Source of the DNA: an uncultured Actinomycetes bacterium
GTDB taxonomy: Bacteria > Actinomycetota > Actinomycetes > Nanopelagicales > Nanopelagicaceae
DNA: 13,555 nucleotides
Direction: 5' to 3'
Assembly (NCBI GenBank): GCA_903820565.1
Contig: CAIJHZ010000051.1
Location: 1-13,555, forward strand
Shown here: positions 6,460 through 13,555 of the stretch, piece by piece
Numbering within the stretch: the first letter of the stretch is position 1
How the letters are laid out: every line of letters starts with the position of its first letter
Notes under the pieces: generated by a model
Told to the model about the DNA's origin: nothing
The model's input: the letters and a program-made list of their open reading frames with translations, nothing else
Databases searched by the model: none
Program-made: the position numbers and the translations under genes

Positions 6460-7170
6460 ATGAGCGAGATAGTTAGATCAAGTAGCATCTTTGATTCCAC
6501 TCGCACGCCCTTCCATGTAAAAACAGCAGACGGTGTTGATTTGATTGGTGAAATAGCAGCGCCATTCGGCCCTTCTAAAGGGGCGATTCTTTGTTTGCAT
6601 CCACTACCAACTGCTGGCGGAATGATGGACAGCCACATCTACAAGAAGGCTGCTAATCGTTTACCTGCAATGGCGGGCATAACTGTAGTTCGATTTAATA
6701 CTCGAGGGACCACCAGCGAAGCCGGAAGTAGTACCGGCACATTTGATAATGGAATAGCTGAACACTTTGACGTTGAGGCGATGCTTTCGTATTGTTTTGA
6801 CACTTTGAGTTTGAAGAATCTTTGGGTAATCGGATGGTCTTTTGGAACAGACTTGGCTCTGCAACACGCAAAAGATCCAAGGCACGAGGGATTAATTTTA
6901 CTCAGTCCGCCATTGCGTACAACAACAAATGAACAACTCGAATATTGGAATACCGACCCTCGTCCAATTACAGCTTTAGTGCCCGAATTAGATGATTACC
7001 TAAGACCAGACGCAGCACGTTTACGATTTGCGGTTGTTCCGCACATTAAAATCATTGCTGTCGATGCAGCTAAACATTTGTGGATAGGTGAACCGTCGGT
7101 TCATCGAGTTTTATCCGAAATCAACAGCATCGTTACCGGAGCAAAGATTCCACTCCCGGTTGAGTTTTAG
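6460..7170 (+). CDS. Alpha/beta hydrolase, dienelactone-hydrolase-like
   Basis: The 236-residue protein has the alpha/beta hydrolase pattern. An early LCLHPLPTAGG strand-loop (44-54) supplies the oxyanion region. FNTRGT (79-84) follows, then the nucleophile elbow GWSFG with Ser127. The probable base is His206 in KHLWIGE near the C-terminus. The acid is likely Glu176 or one of the Asp residues at 178-179. It has no signal peptide or membrane segment, so it acts in the cytoplasm. Conserved actinobacterial homologues have the same layout, but no specific ester substrate is known to me. It is divergent from the aldehyde dehydrogenase, and its stop overlaps the 3' end of the AI-2E family gene by 4 bases. 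Confidence 0.87.
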   Translation: MSEIVRSSSIFDSTRTPFHVKTADGVDLIGEIAAPFGPSKGAILCLHPLPTAGGMMDSHIYKKAANRLPAMAGITVVRFNTRGTTSEAGSSTGTFDNGIAEHFDVEAMLSYCFDTLSLKNLWVIGWSFGTDLALQHAKDPRHEGLILLSPPLRTTTNEQLEYWNTDPRPITALVPELDDYLRPDAARLRFAVVPHIKIIAVDAAKHLWIGEPSVHRVLSEINSIVTGAKIPLPVEF

Positions 7171-8294
7171 CTGTTATTCGCGCGGGGAATAACTACTTCA
7201 TCCAAAATCAAAATAATAGAAGCTGCTACTGGCACCGCTAGCAAGCCACCTACTAACCCTAAAAGTGATGATCCAATCAAGGCAGAAATAATCGTGACAG
7301 CACCTGGAACCGCCAAAGTACGTTTCATGATTCGTGGAGTAACAATGTAGTTTTCGATTTGTACATAAATAACATAGGCAGCAAAAGCAATAACACCGAC
7401 CCAGATGGACTGGGTTAGTGCAATCAAAGTTACGATTGCGCAGCCGAGGAAATGGCCAATCAATGGAATCAGCGCAGCGACTAAGACGATCATTCCAATT
7501 GCAATTGGCGAAGGCATACCTAATACCGTGGCTAGAACAACAACAAACACTGCAGCCATTGCTGCGATTAGAATTTGGCTACCGACGAATGCACCAACTC
7601 GAGCAATGATGGCGTTTGTTAATACTCTCACACGATCACGGCGGCTGCCGGGTACAAGTGATAATCCTAGGTCAATCACTTGAGGCAAAGATGTAATGAA
7701 GTACAGAGTTAATACCAAGATTGTCAAGGCTGTAAAAAATCCTGACAACACTGACTTTCCAACTCCGATGACGCCACCGAAGGTGCTAATTAGCAAAGTT
7801 CCGTCGGATGTAATTGATTTAAGTTTTGACTGCAAAGTGTCGATTAAACCAAATTGATCATTTAATTTGCTTATTGTTTCATTCTGCATTAAATCCTGTA
7901 GTAATGCTGGGGAATTATTAATGAGAGAAGTTCCCTGACTTACAACCGGTGGGATAACTACAAAGGCAAAAAAGATTACAAAGAGAATTACTGAGGAAAA
8001 AATCACAGCTACGGCTGCATTTCTTGAAAGCTTTCGCTTACGTAAAGCTTCAACAGCTGGATTTAAGCCAGTGGCAAGAAAAAGTGCAATTAAAATTAAG
8101 ACAAATATTTGACTGGCACTTGCAAGAGCGCGCATTAAAACGAGTGCTGTGAGTGCACCAAGGGTTGCAATAAAGCCAAAGTAGTAAGGATTCGATCGAT
8201 TGATTGGCTTGCCCAACATTCCATAATCGACAGGTAACTTTGCTGACTTGGGGGTGCGAGCAGTCGCTTTTTTGATTCGCTGTGTAATTGCCAT
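7167..8294 (-). CDS. AI-2E family transporter (PF01594-type membrane protein)
   Basis: This 375-residue integral membrane protein has about eight hydrophobic segments: a pair near residues 38-75, one near 93-115, and the remainder from about 170 to 365. It has the family features YFITSLPQVID, IPLIGHFLG, and QIENYIVTPRIM. A soluble region rich in Gln/Leu (about 118-165) separates segments 3 and 4, as usual for the family. Named for TqsA, the AI-2 exporter of E. coli, the family also includes Na+(Li+)/H+ antiporters and many members of unknown substrate, so quorum-signal export should not be assumed. The ATG (8292-8294) is 6 bases from a TAGAAT hexamer. The gene is divergent from the DUF4032 gene, with 84 bp between them. 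Confidence 0.93.
   Translation of the reverse strand: MAITQRIKKATARTPKSAKLPVDYGMLGKPINRSNPYYFGFIATLGALTALVLMRALASASQIFVLILIALFLATGLNPAVEALRKRKLSRNAAVAVIFSSVILFVIFFAFVVIPPVVSQGTSLINNSPALLQDLMQNETISKLNDQFGLIDTLQSKLKSITSDGTLLISTFGGVIGVGKSVLSGFFTALTILVLTLYFITSLPQVIDLGLSLVPGSRRDRVRVLTNAIIARVGAFVGSQILIAAMAAVFVVVLATVLGMPSPIAIGMIVLVAALIPLIGHFLGCAIVTLIALTQSIWVGVIAFAAYVIYVQIENYIVTPRIMKRTLAVPGAVTIISALIGSSLLGLVGGLLAVPVAASIILILDEVVIPRANNS
7173..7193. terminator. Small perfect hairpin at the convergent stop codons
   Basis: GTTATTC (7173-7179) pairs with GAATAAC (7187-7193) around a 7-base GC-rich loop. It begins 3 bases after the hydrolase stop and lies inside the last codons of the AI-2E family gene. No T-run follows on either strand, so it is at best a weak bidirectional terminator or an mRNA 3'-end stabiliser. 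Confidence 0.3.
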
Positions 8295-8300
8295 AGATAC

Positions 8301-8306
8301 ATTCTA
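8301..8306 (-). promoter_or_regulatory. -10 hexamer TAGAAT of the AI-2E family gene, leaderless geometry
   Basis: On the minus strand TAGAAT, a close match to the -10 consensus, is followed by 6 bases (gtatct) and the ATG. No Shine-Dalgarno fits between them. Confidence 0.55.
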
Positions 8307-8378
8307 AAGTGCAGAGATCACCTTGAATGAGACGTGGTGTTCATGTTCCAGTAACAATTATGAGAGAGAATATGCTCC

Positions 8379-9602
8379 ATGGCACTACGTATTACAGGTT
8401 TGGGCGAGGAGATCGCTTCAGTTACAGGCCTGCCCTGGCACCTGCCCTTGGAAGAATGGCCAGAGGACCCAATCCTTGCGGAAAAACGAGGAATTTCTAG
8501 GCACGTAGTGCGTCTTGTGCGAGCCAGTAACAACCCAGATGCCGAGGTATATGCGGTCAAAGAAACAGTTTCAGAGTTTGCAAATCGAGAGTACGTGATT
8601 TTGCGCCAGCTATCCCAAATGAATGCTCCGTGCGTGGAACAAGTAGCGGTGGTTGAAGGCCGTACAGATGCACATGGGGAAGAACTTCCGTGTGCAATCG
8701 TGACGCGATTTTTGCCATATTCATTGCCCTACCGAGTTCTGCTATCAAGTGCGGTCACCGCTCATGAAATTACAACTATGGCAAGTGGGCTTGCGTTGCT
8801 ATTGGTTCGTTTGCACCTATTGGGATTTTGGTGGGGCGATTGTTCTTTGTCTAATACATTGTTTCGTCGCGACGCCGAAGGCTTTGCTGCATATCTGGTT
8901 GATGCCGAGACAGGTGAATTTCAAAAAACATTAAGTGATGGACAACGCGAGCATGATTTAGATATCGTACATTTCAATGTTGCGGCAGAACTAGAGGATC
9001 TTGCGCTATCTGGCGTTCTTTATCCTGGCATGGAACCGGTGCGCGCAGCTGAAGCCGTTATTCGTCGCTATCGCCGGATCTGGGCGGCGCTTAAAGAGCG
9101 ACAATTATTAGATCCAAAAGATCGTCACGCTGTTGAACGAGCAATGCGTCAATTGCATGACCTAGGATTTGCAGTTGAAGAAGTTGCTGTAACAATCGAT
9201 GGCGATACGCAAATGCTTTCCTTTCAACCTAAGTTGGTTGCCGCTGGGTACCACACCCAACGATTACGTGAATTAATGGGATTAGAGACCGAAGAACTTC
9301 AAGCAAAAGGATTGTTAGCATCTTTTGATCGATACAGAGCACGCGAAAATACATCTGGATTATCTACGCAAGAAATGGCAAAGCAATGGCTTGCAGAAGT
9401 TTTTGATACTGTGATTTCGCGGGTTCCTGCAGAGTTGCGAGGTCGTGTAGAGCGAGCTCAGATGTTCCACGAAATCCTGGAAAATCGCTGGTATTTAAGC
9501 GAAAAAGCAGGATATGACGTGGGTCTAGAGGAGGCTGCTGACAATTACTGCACCGAGATTTTGCCAATGCGTCGCGACTCAGGCGTGGACATAGTTCTTT
9601 AA
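8379..9602 (+). CDS. DUF4032 protein with lipopolysaccharide-kinase-like fold
   Basis: The 407-residue protein matches the actinobacterial DUF4032 pattern: MALRI start, PWHLPLEEWPED (19-30) and RGISRHVVR (37-45). A kinase-like core follows. Lys61 in YAVKE is the ATP-binding lysine and Glu71 is a possible partner. GDCSLSN (153-159) is the catalytic loop with Asp154 and Asn159, and VDAETGE (174-180) holds metal-ligand Asp175, as in Kdo/WaaP kinases. Key residues look intact, so it could be an active small-molecule or protein kinase, but the substrate is unknown. The C-terminal half (about 230-407) is the family-specific domain and contains no further motif I can name. An in-frame stop at 8361-8363 limits the start to the ATG at 8379. 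A purine-rich GAGAGA lies about 10 bases upstream. The next gene begins after 16 bases. Confidence 0.85.
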   Translation: MALRITGLGEEIASVTGLPWHLPLEEWPEDPILAEKRGISRHVVRLVRASNNPDAEVYAVKETVSEFANREYVILRQLSQMNAPCVEQVAVVEGRTDAHGEELPCAIVTRFLPYSLPYRVLLSSAVTAHEITTMASGLALLLVRLHLLGFWWGDCSLSNTLFRRDAEGFAAYLVDAETGEFQKTLSDGQREHDLDIVHFNVAAELEDLALSGVLYPGMEPVRAAEAVIRRYRRIWAALKERQLLDPKDRHAVERAMRQLHDLGFAVEEVAVTIDGDTQMLSFQPKLVAAGYHTQRLRELMGLETEELQAKGLLASFDRYRARENTSGLSTQEMAKQWLAEVFDTVISRVPAELRGRVERAQMFHEILENRWYLSEKAGYDVGLEEAADNYCTEILPMRRDSGVDIVL

Positions 9603-9606
9603 TAGA

Positions 9607-9612
9607 TAGGAT
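9607..9612 (+). promoter_or_regulatory. -10 hexamer TAGGAT of the YbbN-like gene, leaderless geometry
   Basis: TAGGAT is followed by 6 bases (tgaagt) and the ATG at 9619. It lies in the 16-base gap after the DUF4032 stop, so the pair may be transcribed separately as well as together. As in front of the hydrolase gene, AGGA could also be read as a weak ribosome binding site. Confidence 0.45.
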
Positions 9613-9618
9613 TGAAGT

Positions 9619-10479
9619 ATGAGTTTGCCACCTAATTTTGGGCAAGCCTTTGATTTGAGTTCACTTACCAAACCAAAGGTTGATACCTCTGCTCCGATGG
9701 CAGGCATTCAGGTTAGCGTCGAAAATTTAAGTACTGAGATTTTGCCACTATCACTTGTGCGACCTGTAATTGTTCTAATGTGGAGCGCGCGTAGCCCTGA
9801 ATCAGTCGAAATGATAAAAACACTTGGGAAATTGGAAGTTGACTATCAGACTGCATTTGCACTTGCGCGAGTTGATATTGATACGAACCCAGAAGTTGCA
9901 CAAGCTTTTCAAACAAAATCTGTTCCGTATGCAGTTGCAATTATTGCCGAGCAGATGGTTCCACTTTTTGAGCAGTCATACCCCGAAGCACAAGTGAAAA
10001 TGGTGATCGATAAAGTTTTAACGCTTGCATCCGAACAAGGGATTGGCACAGCTCCAGCCGAACAGATTGAACCTGAAGAAATTGAGGCGATGAATGCTCT
10101 TGAATCTGGAGATTACGCTGCGGCAGAGGCTGCATATAAGAAATGGCTTGCCCGGAAACCTGCTGAAAATTTAGCAAAACTTGGACTCGCTCAGACTCAA
10201 TTATTGATGCGCACGGAAAATTTGGATCTTAAAACTGTAATCGCCCAATCAGATGCGACGCCGAGTAATGTTGACTTGCAGTTACGAGCAGCAGATATTG
10301 AAATCGTTAATGGGGGAGTTGAAGCAGCATTTACCCGCTTACTGCATACTATTAAGGCAACAAGTGGTGATGAGCGCACACAGGTAAAAAATCACCTTCT
10401 GAATTTATTCGCTTTAGTTGACCCATCAGATCCTCGCCTAACCGCTGCCCGTAAAGAGTTAGCTAGCGCCCTTTTCTGA
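9619..10479 (+). CDS. Cysteine-free thioredoxin-fold/TPR protein, YbbN (CnoX)-like co-chaperone
   Basis: The 286-residue product has a thioredoxin-like domain (about 28-135) followed by helical TPR-like repeats (about 150-286), the architecture of YbbN/CnoX. E. coli CnoX holds unfolded proteins and hands them to GroEL or DnaK. The strand RPVIVLMWSARS (48-59) ends where thioredoxins have WCxxC. Here both cysteine positions are serine (Ser56, Ser59). I find no cysteine anywhere in the protein, so it cannot do dithiol chemistry. The cis-proline site is kept (SVPYAVAI, Pro103). Repeats such as ALESGDYAAAEAAYKKWL fit a TPR. It has no signal peptide and is likely cytoplasmic. The stop codon shares one base with the MFS start (TGATG), implying translational coupling. 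Confidence 0.87.
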   Translation: MSLPPNFGQAFDLSSLTKPKVDTSAPMAGIQVSVENLSTEILPLSLVRPVIVLMWSARSPESVEMIKTLGKLEVDYQTAFALARVDIDTNPEVAQAFQTKSVPYAVAIIAEQMVPLFEQSYPEAQVKMVIDKVLTLASEQGIGTAPAEQIEPEEIEAMNALESGDYAAAEAAYKKWLARKPAENLAKLGLAQTQLLMRTENLDLKTVIAQSDATPSNVDLQLRAADIEIVNGGVEAAFTRLLHTIKATSGDERTQVKNHLLNLFALVDPSDPRLTAARKELASALF

Positions 10480-11657
10480 TGCTCACCCAAGAAAGAGAAC
10501 TTCGTTATTTAAAGGTTATTTTCTTCGTTTTTGGCTTTACTATCATGAGTTGGCTTCCCAGATTCCCTGAAGTTAAGGCTCATTTGGAGGTGTCCAATGG
10601 TGAATTTGGATCCTTACTGAGCCTGGGAGCGATTGGCAATATTTTCGCACTGTTGACTGTTGGACACCTGGTCCATAAATATGGCGCAAAATTGATCATG
10701 CAAACTGCATTTTTCACATTAGCAAGCAGCATAATTGTTTTAAGTCACACATCATCGTCATTTATTTTTGTTATCTTCCTGATTTTCTTCTGTGTCGGAA
10801 TTTCAGCTTTTCATATCTCCATTAATTCCCAAGGCTTTAGCTTTCAAGACAGGAACAAGAAGCAGGTAATTACCTTATTAAGTGGTTATTGGAGTTCCGG
10901 TGCCCTCCTAACTTCGATAATAGCTGGGATTTTGGTTGATTTAGTCTCGATTGAACTCCATATTGCCTCTGTTGCTATTTTTTCTCTCATAGTGATGTTT
11001 CGAACCATAAGCATTATGAAACCCAATCTTGTAAAATCAAATGAAAATCCAGAATCTAATCTAAAACTAAGGGAAACCTTTAAAGGATTTAACTTTGACA
11101 TGCTGCTTTCCGCAGGCTTGCTCTGTGCAATTATGTTGGAGTTTGCAGTTGGCGATTGGTCGGCAATTTTAGTCAAAGAGGATTTTGGTGTTCTCAGCGG
11201 TATTCACACCCTTCCCTTTATTTTATTCACTCTTTCAATGATCATCGGACGCCTTAGTTTTCACAAACTGCTCGATCGGTTCTCGATGCAAAAATTAGCC
11301 AAAGTGGCTGCGATTATTTCTGGGAGTTCATTTCTTATTGGAATTGCAGCGGTAAGTGCCATCGGAACCAAGAGTCACCTACTTACTATTGTGATTCTTT
11401 CAATCTCCTTTTCCTGCGCCGGTATGGGCTCTTCATTCTTAGCGCCGAGCATGATGAATGCAGCAAACTCAAGGTCGCGTTTTCCTGCAAGCGTGGTTAT
11501 TGGTCAAATCGGTGTAGTTAATATTTGCCTAGTATTTGTTGTGCGATGGGTGATTGCATGGACTGCAGAGGCAACTTCACTATCGATCGCCTTGTGTATT
11601 CCAGGGTTTATGTTGCTCTTGGTGCCTTACTTTTCGAAGGTATTTAAGAGCGCGTAA
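10479..11657 (+). CDS. MFS transporter, YbjJ-like
   Basis: The 392-residue protein is a major facilitator with about 12 hydrophobic segments and a short charged loop in the middle (about 182-198, KPNLVKSNENPESNLK) that separates the two six-helix halves. The N-terminal WLPRFPEVKAHLEVSNGEFG followed by VGHLVHKYGAKLIM is the MFS helix 1/loop 2-3 pattern and resembles YbjJ/fucose-permease-type members. Substrate is unknown. It starts at ATG 10479 inside the TGA of the YbbN-like gene, with no visible ribosome binding site, so its expression depends on that gene. Its 3' end overlaps the converging glgB by 14 bases. The composition is somewhat more AT-rich (many Ile, Ser, Phe, Asn) than its neighbours, partly explained by being a membrane protein. 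Confidence 0.9.
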   Translation: MLTQERELRYLKVIFFVFGFTIMSWLPRFPEVKAHLEVSNGEFGSLLSLGAIGNIFALLTVGHLVHKYGAKLIMQTAFFTLASSIIVLSHTSSSFIFVIFLIFFCVGISAFHISINSQGFSFQDRNKKQVITLLSGYWSSGALLTSIIAGILVDLVSIELHIASVAIFSLIVMFRTISIMKPNLVKSNENPESNLKLRETFKGFNFDMLLSAGLLCAIMLEFAVGDWSAILVKEDFGVLSGIHTLPFILFTLSMIIGRLSFHKLLDRFSMQKLAKVAAIISGSSFLIGIAAVSAIGTKSHLLTIVILSISFSCAGMGSSFLAPSMMNAANSRSRFPASVVIGQIGVVNICLVFVVRWVIAWTAEATSLSIALCIPGFMLLLVPYFSKVFKSA

Positions 11658-13555
11658 ACCACACAGTTGCAAGTGGTGGAATTCGAACTGAAGCAATCCT
11701 AGATTCACTAACCACTACTTGGTTATTTCGAACACCGCTTCCGCCATAGGCAGAATCATCAGTATTAAGGAGTTCGATCCATATTCCCGAACCTGGAAAC
11801 GGCAACTGATAATTCTCATGTGGGACGGGAGAAAAATTTGTAACACTGACAATTGGATTTTGCTGTTCATCCCAACGAGCAAATGCCACAACATTTGCTG
11901 CACTGTCTCCATTTACTAACCAGCTAAAACCTTCAGGATGAGTGTCTTTTTCCCAGAGCGCAGCAGTTTGCTTGTAAATAGAGTTCAGATCGGTAATAAC
12001 ATTTTGAACACCTTGATGCTCTGGATATTCGGTTAAGTGCCATTGCAATCCTAAGCTTTCGCTCCATTCATCATTTTGCGCAAACTCACTTCCCATAAAT
12101 AACAGCTTCTTTCCTGGATGCGCCCACATAAACCCATATAAGCCTCGCAAAGTTGCGACTTTTTGCCAACGATCTCCAGGAAACTTATTAACGAGTTGGC
12201 CCTTGCCATGTACTACTTCGTCGTGAGATAGCGGAAGCATAAAGTTTTCGCTCCACGCATAAAGGATTGAGAAAGTTAATTCATTATGGTGGAACGCGCG
12301 ATGAATAGGTTCATGATGTAAGTATTGCAATGTGTCATGCATCCAACCCATATTCCATTTAAAGCCGAAACCTAGTCCACCATTAGTTGTATCGCCCGTG
12401 ACACCTGACCAAGCAGTTGATTCTTCAGCGATCATCATGATTCCTGGGTGAGTTTTATAGGCTGTAGAAGTGGCTTCCTGTAACAGTTTTACCGCTTCTA
12501 GATTTTCACGACCACCATTGATATTGGGTAACCATTCCCCGTCTTCACGTGAATAATCCAGATATAGCATTGAGGCAACTGCATCCACGCGCAATCCATC
12601 AATGTGATATTCAGTAAGCCAGTACAAGGCACTTGCTACTAAGAAGTTTCGAACCTCATTACGCCCGAAATTAAATATCAGTGTGCCCCAGTCAGGGTGT
12701 TCTCCAAGGCGGGGGTCTGCATGCTCGTACAACGCTGTGCCATCAAATTTTGCAAGGGCCCATTCATCCTTAGGAAAATGTGCCGGCACCCAATCTAATA
12801 TGACACCGATACCAGCTGCGTGAAGTGCATCGACTAAGAATTTAAATTCATCGGGTGAACCAAATCGTGAAGTGGGTGCGAAAAATGATGTGACCTGATA
12901 CCCCCACGAAGGACCATATGGATGCTCGGTTACTGGTAGAAACTCAACGTGCGTAAATCCTTGCTGCTGCACATATTCAACTAGTTCGGTTGCGAGGTTC
13001 CGATACGTCAAGCCAAGCTTCCATGAACCAAGGTGAACTTCGTAGACAGAAATGGCTGCTTTCCACGACTGAAATTGTGAACGCTTTTCTATCCAGGCTC
13101 CGTCATTCCAGTTATAGGTTGATTCTTCGACTACCGATGCAGTCAAAGGAGGTATTTCTGTCGCTCGTGCCATTGGATCAGCATGATCCACCCAGCGCCC
13201 ATCGATTCCACAAACAGCAAACTTATATTTTGTGCCGGCGGAAATGTCTGCAACAAAGATTTCCCAAATTCCCGAAGTGCCAACCCGATACATCTGGTGT
13301 GTAGCGCGATCCCAATAGTTATGGTCACCGATAAGCGAAACAGCGCGAGCGTTAGGCGCCCATACTGAAAAAGCCGTCCCCAGTAATGCGCCAGACCCAT
13401 CACGCTTTACTTGTGCGCCAAGTGCTTTCCACAGTTGTTCGTGGCGACCTTCACCTATCAAGTACAGATCTAATTCGCCCAAAGAAGAATGAGGATTGAG
13501 GTATGAAGCTGGAGTCACTTCACTCTTGTGATCTTTTGCAAATAACTTTGAAAAT
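11644..13555 (-). CDS. glgB: 1,4-alpha-glucan branching enzyme GlgB (5' end outside window)
   Basis: GlgB cuts alpha-1,4 glucan chains and reattaches them by alpha-1,6 links in glycogen or capsular glucan synthesis. Numbering from the GTG at 13516-13518, one sees the carbohydrate-binding N-domain (LGTAFSVWAPNARAV, 46-60), ISVYEVHLGSWK (156-167), DWVPAHFPKD (242-251), GLRVDAVASM with nucleophile Asp312, AEEST with acid/base Glu365 or Glu366, and LSHDEVVHGKG with Asp433. GSEFAQNDEW and a C-terminal beta domain follow. All are GH13 branching-enzyme signatures and are intact. That GTG gives 624 residues, but the frame stays open with no stop to the window edge. Actinobacterial GlgB usually has about 100 more N-terminal residues before GELDLYL, so I treat the gene as partial. 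treS/pep2 or glgE genes may lie upstream. Confidence 0.96.
   Translation of the reverse strand, partial: FSKLFAKDHKSEVTPASYLNPHSSLGELDLYLIGEGRHEQLWKALGAQVKRDGSGALLGTAFSVWAPNARAVSLIGDHNYWDRATHQMYRVGTSGIWEIFVADISAGTKYKFAVCGIDGRWVDHADPMARATEIPPLTASVVEESTYNWNDGAWIEKRSQFQSWKAAISVYEVHLGSWKLGLTYRNLATELVEYVQQQGFTHVEFLPVTEHPYGPSWGYQVTSFFAPTSRFGSPDEFKFLVDALHAAGIGVILDWVPAHFPKDEWALAKFDGTALYEHADPRLGEHPDWGTLIFNFGRNEVRNFLVASALYWLTEYHIDGLRVDAVASMLYLDYSREDGEWLPNINGGRENLEAVKLLQEATSTAYKTHPGIMMIAEESTAWSGVTGDTTNGGLGFGFKWNMGWMHDTLQYLHHEPIHRAFHHNELTFSILYAWSENFMLPLSHDEVVHGKGQLVNKFPGDRWQKVATLRGLYGFMWAHPGKKLLFMGSEFAQNDEWSESLGLQWHLTEYPEHQGVQNVITDLNSIYKQTAALWEKDTHPEGFSWLVNGDSAANVVAFARWDEQQNPIVSVTNFSPVPHENYQLPFPGSGIWIELLNTDDSAYGGSGVRNNQVVVSESRIASVRIPPLATVWFTRS

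Noticed and set aside
7167..8294. Quorum-sensing role from the AI-2E name
   Set aside because: The family is broad, with antiporters and unknown substrates. No luxS or other AI-2 gene is in the window.
9364..9645. Minus-strand frame of 93 codons across the DUF4032/YbbN-like junction
   Set aside because: It is antisense to two well-supported genes and covers their junction and promoter, with no family features.
10479..11657. Horizontal transfer of the MFS gene based on AT-rich composition
   Set aside because: The shift is modest, membrane proteins favour such codons, the start is fused to the preceding gene, and no mobile-element traces flank it.
13516..13518. GTG as the true start of glgB
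   Set aside because: The frame continues open to the window end, and actinobacterial GlgB normally has an N-terminal domain before the GELDLYL region, so the start is probably outside.

Overview
The window looks like a compact piece of actinobacterial core chromosome, probably from a genome-streamlined, low-GC freshwater lineage such as Nanopelagicales (acI). That placement is inference. It rests on the order atpD-atpC-murA-adenosyltransferase, a small zinc protein ending in NAPRF and a DUF4032 kinase-like protein (both actinobacterial hallmarks), a MurA with Asp in place of the usual Cys, AT-leaning codon use, and almost no intergenic DNA. There is no stretch over about 300 bases without a gene. 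The largest gap is 393-533 (141 bp). I saw no tRNA, rRNA, insertion sequence, CRISPR array or phage gene.

Layout. 1-392 (+) is the end of the ATP synthase operon: the tail of the beta subunit and a short epsilon subunit without the C-terminal helical domain. 393-533 holds an imperfect direct repeat and overlapping inverted repeats, probably the operon terminator. 534-1793 (-) is murA, divergent by 28 bp from a PduO-type cobalamin adenosyltransferase (1822-2394, +). 2391-4579 (-) is a three-gene cluster: ABC ATPase, ABC-2 permease and an unrecognised secreted protein, all overlapping and probably translationally coupled. 4610-4927 (+) is the zinc protein. 4937-6421 (-) is an aldehyde dehydrogenase, divergent from an alpha/beta hydrolase (6460-7170, +). 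7167-8294 (-) is an AI-2E family membrane protein. 8379-11657 (+) runs DUF4032 kinase-like protein, cysteine-free thioredoxin/TPR protein (YbbN-like), then an MFS transporter. 11644 to the window end (-) is glycogen branching enzyme glgB, whose 5' end lies outside.

How it works together. Most genes are independent housekeeping functions: energy, cell wall, cofactor, carbon storage and aldehyde detoxification. The two unit-like groups are the ABC exporter with its coupled secreted protein, and the YbbN-like/MFS pair.

The most striking pattern is regulatory. Seven start codons carry a TANNNT -10 hexamer exactly 6 or 7 nt upstream of ATG, without a Shine-Dalgarno in most. This is the geometry expected for leaderless mRNAs, and two divergent pairs pack both promoters into 28-38 bp. 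No clearly novel defence or mobile system is visible. The least explained parts are the secreted protein beside the ABC exporter and the repeat structure after atpC.
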